Both the position numbers and the translations under genes were made by a program. Shown here piece by piece: positions 8,523-16,437 of a stretch of DNA of 64,000 bases (position 1 is its first letter; every line of letters begins with the position of its first letter). The notes under the pieces are model-generated. The model was not told where the DNA came from. It worked only from the letters and a program-made list of their open reading frames with translations, and did not search any database. Source of the DNA: Pseudomonas sp. MWU13-2105. Lineage in GTDB: Bacteria; Pseudomonadota; Gammaproteobacteria; Pseudomonadales; Pseudomonadaceae. The DNA lies in NCBI RefSeq assembly GCF_023242315.1, contig NZ_JALLIY010000014.1:168069-232068 (forward strand), in the 5' to 3' direction.

Positions 8523-9149
8523 ATGTCGAATGCAGTGACTCATGCTGGACACGCCCATGGCCATGACCATGGGCACGATGACCACCACCACGATACGAGC
8601 GAGATGACCGTCTTCGGTTTCTGGCTCTACCTGATGACCGACTGCATCCTGTTTGCGTCGATCTTCGCAGCGTACGCGGTGCTGGTTAACAACGTCGCCG
8701 GTGGCCCGTCGGGCCACGACATCTTCGAACTGCCGTACGTGCTGGGCGAAACCGCCTGCCTGTTGCTCAGTTCGATCACCTACGGCTTCGCCATGCTGGC
8801 GGTGTTCAAGGGCAAGAAAAGTCAGGTCCTGTTCTGGTTGGCGATCACCTTCCTCTTCGGCCTGGGCTTCATCGGCATGGAAATCAACGAATTCCACAAG
8901 CTGATCGAAGAAGGCTACGGTCCTAACCGCAGCGGCTTCCTGTCCGGTTTCTTCACCCTGGTCGGGACCCACGGTCTGCACGTCACCAGCGGCCTGATCT
9001 GGATGGCCGTGATGATGTACCAGGTCTGGAAAAACGGCCTGACGCCAAGCAACACCACCCGCCTGAGCTGCCTGAGCCTGTTCTGGCACTTCCTGGACGT
9101 CGTGTGGATCTGTGTATTCACCGTTGTTTACCTGATGGGGACTCTGTAA
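8523..9149 (+). CDS. cyoC: Cytochrome bo3 ubiquinol oxidase subunit III
   Basis: This is subunit III of the quinol oxidase, needed for assembly and stability of the complex. It has 208 residues with five predicted membrane helices, and the family motifs GFWLYLMTDCILFA and GTHGLHVTSGLIW. The N-terminus has a run of about ten histidines among Gly and Asp (residues ~7-24: HAGHAHGHDHGHDDHHHD). This could bind metal ions, but it could also be a simple low-complexity extension. The gene abuts cyoD (stop at 9149, start at 9150). Confidence 0.97.
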   Translation: MSNAVTHAGHAHGHDHGHDDHHHDTSEMTVFGFWLYLMTDCILFASIFAAYAVLVNNVAGGPSGHDIFELPYVLGETACLLLSSITYGFAMLAVFKGKKSQVLFWLAITFLFGLGFIGMEINEFHKLIEEGYGPNRSGFLSGFFTLVGTHGLHVTSGLIWMAVMMYQVWKNGLTPSNTTRLSCLSLFWHFLDVVWICVFTVVYLMGTL

Positions 9150-9479
9150 ATGGCTAATGCACAGCATTCCAGTGATGCCAACCACGGCAGCGTGAAGTCC
9201 TACATGGTCGGCTTTGTCCTGTCGATCATCCTGACGATCATTCCGTTCGGCCTGGTGATGTACCCATCGCTGCCCAAGGCGGCGACCCTGTGGATCGTTC
9301 TGGCCTTCGCCGTGATCCAGGTGCTGGTGCACCTGGTGTACTTCCTGCACCTGGACCGTTCCGCGGCGCAGCGTAACAACGTGGTGGCGTTTATCTTCGC
9401 GGCACTGGTGATTGTCCTGCTGGTGGGTCTGTCGCTGTGGATCATGTTCAGCATCCACACCGTCATGATGGCGAAGTGA
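9150..9479 (+). CDS. cyoD: Cytochrome bo3 ubiquinol oxidase subunit IV
   Basis: This is the small subunit IV, which assists CuB insertion and assembly of the oxidase. It has 109 residues and three predicted membrane helices (~20-38, ~46-64, ~78-100). The motif HLVYFLHLDRS matches the HxxxFxHL pattern typical of CyoD/COX4-prokaryotic proteins. It begins directly after the cyoC stop, and 10 bases separate it from cyoE. Confidence 0.95.
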   Translation: MANAQHSSDANHGSVKSYMVGFVLSIILTIIPFGLVMYPSLPKAATLWIVLAFAVIQVLVHLVYFLHLDRSAAQRNNVVAFIFAALVIVLLVGLSLWIMFSIHTVMMAK

Positions 9480-9489
9480 GGTAAACCCG

Positions 9490-10377
9490 ATGTCGCTCAA
9501 GCACTTTATCCAAATCACCAAACCGGGGATCATTTTCGGTAACGTGCTTTCTGTGGCGGGTGGTTTCTTCCTGGCCTCGAAGGGGCATGTCGATCTGGCC
9601 ATCTTCCTGGCGGCCATGATCGGTACTTCGCTGGTGGTGGCGTCCGGTTGCGTGTTCAACAACTGCATCGACCGTGACATCGACCTGAAGATGGAGCGCA
9701 CCAGGAACCGGGTGCTGGTCCAGGGGCTGATGTCCCTGAAACTGGCCCTGATCTACGCCAGCGTCCTCGGGATCGCCGGCGTGGTCCTGCTGTACCGCGT
9801 CGCCAACCCGTTGGCGGCGCTGTTCGCGGTGATCGGCTTTGTCATCTACGTCGGCTTCTACAGCCTGTACTTCAAGCGCAAGTCGGTTCACGGCACGCTG
9901 ATCGGCAGTCTGTCCGGGGCGATGCCACCGGTGATCGGCTACGTGGCGGTAAGCAACAGCTTCGACATGGCTGCCCTGACGTTGCTGGTGATGTTCAGCT
10001 TGTGGCAGATGCCGCATTCCTACGCGATCGCGATCTTCCGCTTCAACGATTACCTGGCCGCATCGATTCCGGTGTTGCCAGTGAAGCGCGGCATCCTGGT
10101 GGCGAAGAAGCACATCCTGCTCTACATCCTGGCCTTCCTCGGCGCGACCTTGATGCTGACGTTCAGCGGTTATGCCGGCATGAGCTACCTCGCCGTGGCC
10201 GCGGCCATGGGCATGTACTGGTTGTACATGGCCTGGACCGGCTACAAGGCCGTGGATGACACGGTCTGGGCACGCAAGCTGTTCGTGTTCTCGATCTTCA
10301 CCATCACCGCGCTGAGCGTGATGATGTCGCTGGACTTCAAGGCGCCGAGTGAGTTGCTGCTGACTTACGCGCACTGA
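9490..10377 (+). CDS. cyoE: Protoheme IX farnesyltransferase (heme O synthase)
   Basis: CyoE farnesylates heme B to heme O, the cofactor of the bo3 oxidase. The 295-residue UbiA-family prenyltransferase has several membrane helices. It shows the Asp-rich prenyl-diphosphate motif NNCIDRDIDLKMERT (N-x3-D-x3-D) at ~57-71, and the second conserved segment YAIAIFRFNDY around residue 180. It is the last gene of the cyo operon and ends 32 bases before a strong bidirectional terminator. Confidence 0.97.
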   Translation: MSLKHFIQITKPGIIFGNVLSVAGGFFLASKGHVDLAIFLAAMIGTSLVVASGCVFNNCIDRDIDLKMERTRNRVLVQGLMSLKLALIYASVLGIAGVVLLYRVANPLAALFAVIGFVIYVGFYSLYFKRKSVHGTLIGSLSGAMPPVIGYVAVSNSFDMAALTLLVMFSLWQMPHSYAIAIFRFNDYLAASIPVLPVKRGILVAKKHILLYILAFLGATLMLTFSGYAGMSYLAVAAAMGMYWLYMAWTGYKAVDDTVWARKLFVFSIFTITALSVMMSLDFKAPSELLLTYAH

Positions 10378-10408
10378 GTCCGCGAACGAACGGGTTCACC
10401 CGCTGATG

Positions 10409-10447
10409 AAAAAGCCCCGCCTTCGGCAGAAGCGCGGGGCTTTTTTT
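10409..10447. terminator. Bidirectional terminator between cyoE and the MocR gene
   Basis: AAAAAGCCCCGC pairs with GCGGGGCTTTTT around a short loop (CTTCGGCAGAA). A-rich and T-rich flanks allow it to end both cyoABCDE (plus) and the convergent gene at 10450 (minus). Confidence 0.93.
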
Positions 10448-10449
10448 GC

Positions 10450-11862
10450 CTAGGCCTCCAGCAGGCGCAGAAATCCTTCGCGGACCCGTTCGTCATCACT
10501 GTGGGCGACATTGAACCTGAGGAAGCACGAGGCCTCGGGACCGCTGCTGAGCAAGGTGCCGGGCGCCAGCACCAGGTCATTCTCCAGGCCCTTGCGCGCC
10601 AGGGCCTCGGCATCGATCCCGGCCGGCAGGCGCGCCCAGATAAACAACCCTTCGCCCGGGCAGGACGATACCGAACAGCCGGCCTCACCCAGCCAGCGCG
10701 CCACGCGGTTATTGGCGTTATACAAACGATCGACCAGACGCCGGGCATGGCGGCTGTAGCTGCCGTCGCTGAGCATCCGATAGATGATCTGTTCCACCAG
10801 CTCCGAGGTCACGCAACCGCTCGACATCTTCAGGTCGACCATGCGTGCGGCCAGCTCCGGCCGCAGGGCCAGGTAGCTGACCCGGCTGTTGGCGCTCAGT
10901 ATCTTGGTGAATCCCGAGACATAACTGATGTTGTCCAGGCCACCGGCCGCCGCGAGGCGCGGGGTCTGTTTCTGCTGGATATCGCCATACAGATCATCTT
11001 CGATGATATGGAAGCCATAGCGATGGCTGAGCTCCAGCAACCGATAGACCTGGGCCGGGGAAAAGGAATGGCCGGTGGGATTGTGCAGTGTGCTGTTGGT
11101 CAGATAGAGCACCGGACGATGCTTCACGAGCAGTTGTTCGAGCTGGTTGAAGTCCAGCCCGTCACTGCCGCGGGCGATGCTGACGATCCGCGCGCCGTGC
11201 AGTAGCAGGTTCGAACGCAGGTTGAAGTAGCACGGATCGTCCAGCAGTACGGTGTCGCCGGACTTGAGCAACAGGCGCATGAGCATGTCGATCGCCTGCA
11301 GGGTGTTGGCCGTGGTGATGATCTGCTCCACCGGAACGTCGATGTCCAGGGTCGACAGCTTCACCCGCAGGGCCTGGCGCAATGGCGGGTAACCGGCGGG
11401 CACGCCGACTTCGCCCATGCGCAGGGTGGTTGCCCGCAGGGTGCCGCGAGCGGCCTTGAGCAATTCCTCGCGGGGCAGCCAGGACGAGGGCAGGAAGCCG
11501 CAGCCGGGACGCAAGGCGCCGTTGTCCAGCAGCAGGCCACGGCGAACCACGCTCAGGGTGTCTTGTGGCAGCAGCTCACGGCCGACGCCGGCCTGCACTG
11601 CGGCGCTGAGGCGTGAGACATAGTGCCCCGAGCCTTGGCGCGAGGTGATCAAACCCTTGGCCCGCAGCCGGTCCAGTGCTTCGACCACCGTCGACTTGCC
11701 CACCCCCAGCAGTTCCGAGAGTTCGCGAATCGGCGGCAACTTGCTCCTGTGCGGCAGGGCGCCCTGGCTGATGGCTGCCGAGAACCGTTCGACGATCTGT
11801 TGCACCAGTGGCTCGCCCGGAAGGAACTCGATGGCGGCGATCACGGCTCTCTGAACCTGCAT
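10450..11862 (-). CDS. MocR-type GntR/aminotransferase-like transcriptional regulator
   Basis: MocR regulators fuse a GntR winged helix to a PLP-dependent fold-type I aminotransferase domain that senses PLP or amino compounds. The 470-residue product has a wHTH at ~1-80 (PPIRELSELLGVGKSTVVEALDRL, then LITSRQGSGHYV). The aminotransferase-like domain runs from ~110 on. In it, NSTLHNPTGHSFSP resembles the N-x-x-N-P-T-G motif, and SYVSGFTKILS holds the likely Schiff-base Lys. The regulated gene is not evident: the neighbour across 192 bases is an unrecognised protein on the opposite strand. Function beyond family level is unknown. Confidence 0.88.
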   Translation of the reverse strand: MQVQRAVIAAIEFLPGEPLVQQIVERFSAAISQGALPHRSKLPPIRELSELLGVGKSTVVEALDRLRAKGLITSRQGSGHYVSRLSAAVQAGVGRELLPQDTLSVVRRGLLLDNGALRPGCGFLPSSWLPREELLKAARGTLRATTLRMGEVGVPAGYPPLRQALRVKLSTLDIDVPVEQIITTANTLQAIDMLMRLLLKSGDTVLLDDPCYFNLRSNLLLHGARIVSIARGSDGLDFNQLEQLLVKHRPVLYLTNSTLHNPTGHSFSPAQVYRLLELSHRYGFHIIEDDLYGDIQQKQTPRLAAAGGLDNISYVSGFTKILSANSRVSYLALRPELAARMVDLKMSSGCVTSELVEQIIYRMLSDGSYSRHARRLVDRLYNANNRVARWLGEAGCSVSSCPGEGLFIWARLPAGIDAEALARKGLENDLVLAPGTLLSSGPEASCFLRFNVAHSDDERVREGFLRLLEA

Positions 11863-12054
11863 TTTACTGGTCGCTCGAGCAATAAAGTCCGGTGGATTCT
11901 AGTCGAACTTGTCCTGATCAAGAAGACATCAGATCGCTAGTATCGAAGCCGTTGTCCTCCCTGCATGCCGTGCTGATTGAAGAGGTTCTCCCCACGTGTT
12001 GAAACTGCCCAATCGAACACTCGAGGTGCCTACTGAGCCCGCCAGGAGTCTGAT

Positions 12055-12741
12055 ATGACCGCGCAACCCTGTGTGTTGGTAGCTGCTTATCCGGGCCTGC
12101 GTGCAGGCGATATCCAGAAACTGCGCGAGCTGTGCCGGACGCTGTATCAGGCCTCGCTGATCTTTCTGGTGGAGAAGGTCCAGCCCGGCGATAACCACGT
12201 GACGGGGAATGTCTGGGCGTCTTCCCTGGCAGTCGAGAACGTTGACGCCGCGCTGAATGCGGTCTGCCGTTGTCTGGCGAGCGACGCCTGGAAAGACCTG
12301 GATCTGCCGCTGTCCGCGACCTATCTGCGCTTGCAGGGGGTGTGTGCCGAGCTGCACCACGGCTGGCAACGCGACCTGGCCACGATTACCTTTGCGCTTG
12401 TGGCGCACATCAGCGTCAATCTCCATTTGAGCCGGTTCGCCGATGATCCCGTGGCGCCGTCGCGCAATCGCCGTGGAGCGGCGGCGCGCGGCAGCGACGA
12501 GCAAGCCCGAGGCAAGATGCTCGCTGAAGTGGCGAAGGTGCTGCAGCAGGGGCTGGATACCGAGAAACAGCTGTTCTTCGCGCGGGTCCTGTCCAAGGCC
12601 CTCCACGGGTTTGTCGCCGAGGATCGTTCGAAATGGGAAGCAATCCTCACGCAACTGGGGGTTCTGCAGGCCGAGGTGTTGTCCGATGACAGCGCCGAAG
12701 CCGGCCGTGACCGCCCGCTCATGCAGGCCCTGGCGCCATGA
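12055..12741 (+). CDS. Hypothetical protein
   Basis: I do not recognise this 228-residue protein. It has no signal peptide or membrane span and looks soluble, with an alpha-rich N-terminal half (DIQKLRELCRTLYQASLIFLVEKV). The central segment is basic and low-complexity (around residue 138-150, SRNRRGAAARGSDEQ). A second helical part follows (GKMLAEVAKVLQQGLDTEKQ). Codon use is like its neighbours and the frame is clean from ATG 12055. It is divergent from the MocR regulator, which might control it, and it lies just upstream of an RsmX-like sRNA. Confidence 0.65.
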   Translation: MTAQPCVLVAAYPGLRAGDIQKLRELCRTLYQASLIFLVEKVQPGDNHVTGNVWASSLAVENVDAALNAVCRCLASDAWKDLDLPLSATYLRLQGVCAELHHGWQRDLATITFALVAHISVNLHLSRFADDPVAPSRNRRGAAARGSDEQARGKMLAEVAKVLQQGLDTEKQLFFARVLSKALHGFVAEDRSKWEAILTQLGVLQAEVLSDDSAEAGRDRPLMQALAP

Positions 12742-12777
12742 GCGGCTCAACTGCCGTCAGCGAGGATTGGATCCAAC

Positions 12778-12795
12778 TATGGCGAAAGGCTTACA
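12778..12795 (+). promoter_or_regulatory. GacA-type upstream activating site of sRNA copy 1
   Basis: TATGGCGAAAGGCTTACA is an 18-base site whose right half, CTTACA, matches the GacA upstream element TGTAAG-N6-CTTACA exactly; the left half is degenerate. The block GCGAAAGGCTTACA recurs before the second sRNA at 19496-19513. In both places the site ends 57 bases before the predicted RNA start. Confidence 0.7.
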
Positions 12796-12851
12796 TGGCG
12801 TGACACTTATCTCCTCTGTTGGTCGTTCATGGCCGGGCTTATTCTGTACCC

Positions 12852-12967
12852 ATCGCTGCTACGCAAGGATGTGTGCAGGGTCAAGGACGATCAAGCCAGG
12901 CCATGGAGGCCACCGACGGGATGTCGGAATGCTTTGAAGAAAACCCGCTTCGGCGGGTTTTCTTTTT
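12852..12967 (+). ncRNA. rsmX: RsmX-like small RNA, copy 1 (RsmA/RsmE antagonist)
   Basis: About 115 nt. RsmX/Y/Z RNAs sequester the translational repressors RsmA/RsmE through GGA motifs in hairpin loops. Four such hairpins can be drawn: loop AAGGAT at 12865-12870, AAGGAC at 12883-12888, ATGGA at 12903-12907 (stem GGCC/GGCC) and GGGAT at 12918-12922 (stem CCGAC/GTCGG). A further unpaired GGA lies at 12926-12928. A terminator (12940-12970) follows. A -10-like TATTCT ends at 12845. The start, size and GacA-type site match the second copy at 19570. The start is predicted from spacing only, so the 5' end may be off by a few bases. No protein reading is supported here. Confidence 0.85.
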
Positions 12968-12970
12968 TTT
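12940..12970 (+). terminator. Terminator of RsmX-like sRNA copy 1
   Basis: AAAACCCGC, loop TTCG, GCGGGTTTT, then C and eight T residues. It is a strong intrinsic terminator that ends the sRNA. Confidence 0.93.
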
Positions 12971-12998
12971 GCACACGCGAAATTCTCCGGCAATTATT

Positions 12999-13025
12999 TC
13001 AAGTTGTCATACAACGTGCCGATAG
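12999..13025 (+). promoter_or_regulatory. Sigma28 (FliA)-like promoter of the MCP gene
   Basis: TCAAGTTG, exactly 11 bases, GCCGATAG. Compared with TAAAGTTT-N11-GCCGATAA this gives 6/8 and 7/8 matches with the correct spacer. It lies 66 bases upstream of the chemoreceptor start, so control with flagellar late genes is likely. Confidence 0.72.
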
Positions 13026-13091
13026 CCTGCCAACTCTGGAGCTAAGGGCTGAGGGTCACGGACCCCGGGCCATAATAAAAAGGCGGTCGCC

Positions 13092-14717
13092 ATGTTTCTT
13101 CGTCAACTGAATATCGCACCTCGAGCGGCGCTGGGTTTTGCCTTGATCGCCCTGCTGGTGGCCTGGCTCGGGGTGTTTGCCCTGGGCCAGATGTCGAACA
13201 TCCGCGAAGGCGAGCTGGCGGTGCAAACCCAATGGCTGCCGAGCATTCGTGGCGGCGACGAGATTCGCGAGATTATGTTGCGGATCCGCACCATCTCCCT
13301 GCGCATGGCCCTCGACCAGGACCCGAAGAACATCGCGGTGTACCGCGGTCAGATGGATGTGCGCGACAAGGAGTTGAGCGAACGGATCGTCGCTTACGAC
13401 AAACTGGTCACCACCCCCGAGGCCAGGGCGTTGTATGACCAGTTCAAGACAACCTTCACCGCTTACCGTGCCGGTATTGCCCAATCCTTCACCCTGGCCG
13501 AGCAGGGCCGGCGCGACGAACTGATCAAGCTGTTGCTGGTGGACATGAAAACCGTGGTGGACGGTTCCGGCAAGCAACTGAGCGACCTGGCCGATCTCTT
13601 TACCAAGCAGGTGGCGGCCGAGAGCCAGAAGTCCGAAGAGCATTACAGCAACTCGCGGATGATCGTGATCCTGTTCATTGTCCTGGCGGCCCTGGCCACC
13701 GTGGTCTTGGCGATGCTGCTGACGCGCAGTATCGTCAAGCCTCTGGGGCAGGCCCTGAACGCGGCGCAGAATGTGGCGCGTGGTGACCTGACTCAACACA
13801 TCGAGAGCCACGGTGACGATGAGGTGAGTCACCTGCTCGAAGCCCTGGCCACCATGCAGCAGACCTTGCGCGACACCTTGCAGGGCATCAGTAGTTCCGC
13901 GACCACGCTGGCCACGGCGGCGGACGAGCTGAATGCGATCACCCTGGGCAGCAACGAGGGCCTGCAACAGCAGAACCACGAAATCGAACAGGCGGCCACG
14001 GCGGTCAATGAAATGACTACGGCAGTGGAGGAGGTGGCACGCAATGCCGTGTCCACTTCCGATGCCACGCTCCAATCCAGCGAATCGGCCCGGCTCGGCC
14101 AGGAACGGGTGAGTGAAACCGTCGGCGCCATCAGCGCCCTGTCCGGGGATGTCGGGCGCACCGGAGAACTGGTGCGTTCGCTGGCCGATCAATCGCAGGG
14201 CATCGGCAAGGTGCTGGAAGTGATCCGGGCCATTGCCGAGCAGACCAATCTGCTGGCGCTCAATGCCGCTATCGAAGCGGCCCGTGCCGGCGAGAGTGGA
14301 CGCGGCTTTGCCGTGGTGGCCGATGAGGTGCGGGCCCTGGCCCATCGCACGCAGCAGTCGACCCAGGAGATCGAACAGATGGTTTCCGGCATGCGCAGCG
14401 GTTCGACCCTGGCCCTGGAATCGATGCACACCAGTACCGCCCGTGCCGCCAGCACCCTGACGCTGGCCGAGCGGGCCGGTGAGGCATTGCTGACCATCAC
14501 GGCCTCGGTGCATGAAATCCACGAGCGTAACCTGGTGATCGCCAGTGCGGCGGAAGAACAGGCCCAGGTCGCCCGGGAAGTCGACCGTAACCTGGTGAAC
14601 ATTCGTGACCTGTCGATCCGCTCGGCGACCGGGGCCGACCAGACCAGCGCAGCCAGCCACGAACTGTCCCGGCTGGCGAACTCGCTGCAGGAAATGGTCG
14701 GGCGCTTCCGGGTCTGA
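13092..14717 (+). CDS. Methyl-accepting chemotaxis protein with 4-helix-bundle sensor
   Basis: This is a transmembrane chemoreceptor that signals through CheW/CheA. It has 541 residues: a membrane helix at ~12-32, a periplasmic four-helix-bundle type sensor (~35-188), a second helix (~190-212), HAMP (~213-267) and a cytoplasmic signalling domain. The conserved hairpin tip EQTNLLALNAAIEAARAGESGRGFAVVADEVR lies near residues 380-411. The ligand cannot be told from sequence. It has its own FliA-like promoter and follows the first RsmX-like sRNA. Its stop codon lies within a perfect palindrome shared with the convergent dedA-like gene. Confidence 0.93.
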   Translation: MFLRQLNIAPRAALGFALIALLVAWLGVFALGQMSNIREGELAVQTQWLPSIRGGDEIREIMLRIRTISLRMALDQDPKNIAVYRGQMDVRDKELSERIVAYDKLVTTPEARALYDQFKTTFTAYRAGIAQSFTLAEQGRRDELIKLLLVDMKTVVDGSGKQLSDLADLFTKQVAAESQKSEEHYSNSRMIVILFIVLAALATVVLAMLLTRSIVKPLGQALNAAQNVARGDLTQHIESHGDDEVSHLLEALATMQQTLRDTLQGISSSATTLATAADELNAITLGSNEGLQQQNHEIEQAATAVNEMTTAVEEVARNAVSTSDATLQSSESARLGQERVSETVGAISALSGDVGRTGELVRSLADQSQGIGKVLEVIRAIAEQTNLLALNAAIEAARAGESGRGFAVVADEVRALAHRTQQSTQEIEQMVSGMRSGSTLALESMHTSTARAASTLTLAERAGEALLTITASVHEIHERNLVIASAAEEQAQVAREVDRNLVNIRDLSIRSATGADQTSAASHELSRLANSLQEMVGRFRV

Positions 14718-14731
14718 GCCCGGCTCAGACC
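14711..14731. terminator. Perfect palindrome spanning both convergent stop codons
   Basis: GGTCTGAGC, loop CCG, GCTCAGACC. The MCP stop (14715-14717) and the stop of the minus-strand gene (14725-14727) both lie inside this hairpin. It probably serves as a compact bidirectional terminator, although there is no long T run. Confidence 0.6.
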
Positions 14732-15339
14732 TTCTGGCGTTCCCGCGCCCTGGCCCGCAGATGGCGGATCAGGGCGACTCCGGCGACGATCACCACTACC
14801 CCGATGACAATGGGCAGGCGATAGGGTTTGAGATTGCCCAGCAGGCTTTCCAGAAAGCCTCCCGCCCAATAGCCGGCCGTGGCAAAAAGCGTGGCCCAGA
14901 CCAGGGCCCCGAGCAGGTTCATCAGGCTGAAGCGCAGCGGCGACAGCCGGCTGGCGCCGATCACCATCGGGCCCACCAGGCGCATTCCATACAAGAAGCG
15001 CACGGCAAAGATCGAGCTCAGCGGATGCCGTTGAATCAGTCCCGTCACCCGCTCTATGGCGGCCTGCTGGCGATGCAGGCGGGGTAGCAGGCGCGCGCCG
15101 AAATAGCGGCCGATCCAGAATAGCGCCTGATCGCCGAGCATCCCGCCGAGACTGGCCCAGAAGATCACTTGTGGCAGGTGCAGGACCTGCTGGTGCGCGG
15201 CCACCCCACCGAGGATCAGGATGGTTTCCCCTTCCAGCAGGCAGCCGATGAAGATGGCCCAATAGCCGTAGGTGGCGAGCAGGTAATTGAAGTCGAGGTG
15301 TTCGAACATAGCGGTGTACTGATCCTTGTATCGGTCCAT
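14725..15339 (-). CDS. DedA-family inner-membrane protein
   Basis: DedA proteins (SNARE-associated/VTT family) are integral membrane proteins; members have been linked to undecaprenyl-phosphate or phospholipid recycling. This one has the family features: the E-G-E motif in IFIGCLLEGETILILGG, the reentrant-loop glycine pattern, FxGR-like GRYFGARLLPR, and the RFLYGMRLVGPMVIGASRLSPLRFSLMNLLGALVWA segment. C-terminal membrane spans end in a basic tail. Start choice is uncertain: the frame is open to 15366; ATG 15339 gives about 204 residues and ATG 15309 (MFEHLDFN) about 194. Which DedA function applies is not known. Confidence 0.85.
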   Translation of the reverse strand: MDRYKDQYTAMFEHLDFNYLLATYGYWAIFIGCLLEGETILILGGVAAHQQVLHLPQVIFWASLGGMLGDQALFWIGRYFGARLLPRLHRQQAAIERVTGLIQRHPLSSIFAVRFLYGMRLVGPMVIGASRLSPLRFSLMNLLGALVWATLFATAGYWAGGFLESLLGNLKPYRLPIVIGVVVIVAGVALIRHLRARARERQKV

Positions 15340-15452
15340 GGGGTGTGTTGCCGGTGCAGCGGGCAACTGACGGTCTTCCTGGGTCTGATCGATCGACCTG
15401 GCGAAAGTGCCCCGGCGTGCCCGGCCCGACAGCGCTCAAGGGGCGCCAGCTT

Positions 15453-16277
15453 TTACTCGGCTGACTGTCGAGCCGACCACTCCCGGGGACTTTCGCCGAT
15501 CTTGCGGCGGAAGGCCCGCGCCAACGCCGACGGGCTCTCATAGCCGACCTCATCGGCGATCAGGGCAATCGGCCGGCCCTCGCGCAAGCGCTTCTGGGCC
15601 AGGCTGACGCGCCAGCTGAGCACATAGTCTGCCGGAGTCTGGCCGACCACTTTGTGAAAGTGCGCGGCGAAGCTGGCGCGCGACATATTCGACTCCAGCG
15701 CCAGGTCCGCCACGGTCCAGGGCCGTTCCGGCTGGTTGTGCAGCATGGTCATGGCGCGGGCCAGGCGCAGGTCCGCCAGGCCCGACATCATCCCGGTGGT
15801 CATGCTGTGGTAGGCCATCATGTGCCGCAGGAACTGGATCACCATCAATTCGAACAGGCGGTTCATCACCGCTTCCCGGCCACAGTGTTCGGCGAAGGCT
15901 TCAGCGAACAGCCAGTCCAGGGTGCCCTCGAGCATGGGGACCGCCGCGAGCGGCATCACGATGGTCTCGGACAAGGCCACGGACAAGGGATTGTCGATAC
16001 CGCCATCGAAACGCAACGACGCACAGACCAGTTCGGCGGCGTCGGCGTTGCAGGCGATCAGGCGGTGGGGCAGGGGGCGCGGAATCAGGATCAGGCTCGG
16101 TTCTTCGATGCGCAGCAGCTTGCCGCCGCTCTCCAGGTTGACCCGACCGCTTTTCAGCAGGTGCGCGTGTCCGCATGGCTCCAGGCCGGTGACCTCGGCC
16201 TGGCCCCGCAGGAGGCCGCTGTGAAAGGTATCGGCGGCAATGCCGAAGTGAGTGAGCAAGGTCGACAGGCGATCCAT
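15453..16277 (-). CDS. AraC-family transcriptional regulator (cupin type)
   Basis: A 274-residue regulator. The N-terminal half is a cupin-like effector domain (HAHLLKSGRVNLESGGKLLRIEEPSLILIPRPLPHRL). The C-terminal ~100 residues hold two helix-turn-helix motifs of the AraC type (WTVADLALESNMSRASFAAHFHKVVGQTPADYVLSWRV and RPIALIADEVGYESPSALARAFRRKIGESPREW). The frame is open far upstream but ATG 16277 (MDRLSTLLTHFG) gives the family length. It is divergent from an alpha/beta hydrolase gene, its likely target; an inverted repeat lies between them. Confidence 0.9.
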   Translation of the reverse strand: MDRLSTLLTHFGIAADTFHSGLLRGQAEVTGLEPCGHAHLLKSGRVNLESGGKLLRIEEPSLILIPRPLPHRLIACNADAAELVCASLRFDGGIDNPLSVALSETIVMPLAAVPMLEGTLDWLFAEAFAEHCGREAVMNRLFELMVIQFLRHMMAYHSMTTGMMSGLADLRLARAMTMLHNQPERPWTVADLALESNMSRASFAAHFHKVVGQTPADYVLSWRVSLAQKRLREGRPIALIADEVGYESPSALARAFRRKIGESPREWSARQSAE

Positions 16278-16334
16278 TCTTTCCCTCTCGTTAACGGCGG
16301 ATTTAGACGATCTGGTGCATATCATCGACAAGAA

Positions 16335-16372
16335 GGCGCCATTCGTAAATAGGTTTTGCCCATCATGGCGCC
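16335..16372. promoter_or_regulatory. Inverted repeat between AraC regulator and hydrolase
   Basis: GGCGCCAT at 16335-16342 is repeated inverted as ATGGCGCC at 16365-16372, with 22 bases between. It is placed about midway between the two divergent starts, so it is a candidate operator, probably for the AraC-type protein. Confidence 0.45.
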
Positions 16373-16437
16373 ACGTCCAGTGACCTGGACGCCGCCGCCT
16401 GTGGCGGGTCAACCATTTCATGCGAGAGGAAATACCG

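Noticed and set aside
7089..9701. 870-residue open frame antisense to cyoBCD
   Set aside because: The sense strand encodes three intact oxidase subunits; the antisense product is His/Gln/Asp-rich without any family motif, as expected for shadows in high-GC DNA.
12801..13110. Short open frames over sRNA copy 1
   Set aside because: They span the sRNA hairpins and terminator, overlap each other and have no family or ribosome-site support.
13056..14660. 534-residue antisense frame over the MCP at 13092
   Set aside because: The MCP motifs on the other strand are unambiguous; the antisense product is compositionally abnormal and has no ribosome site.
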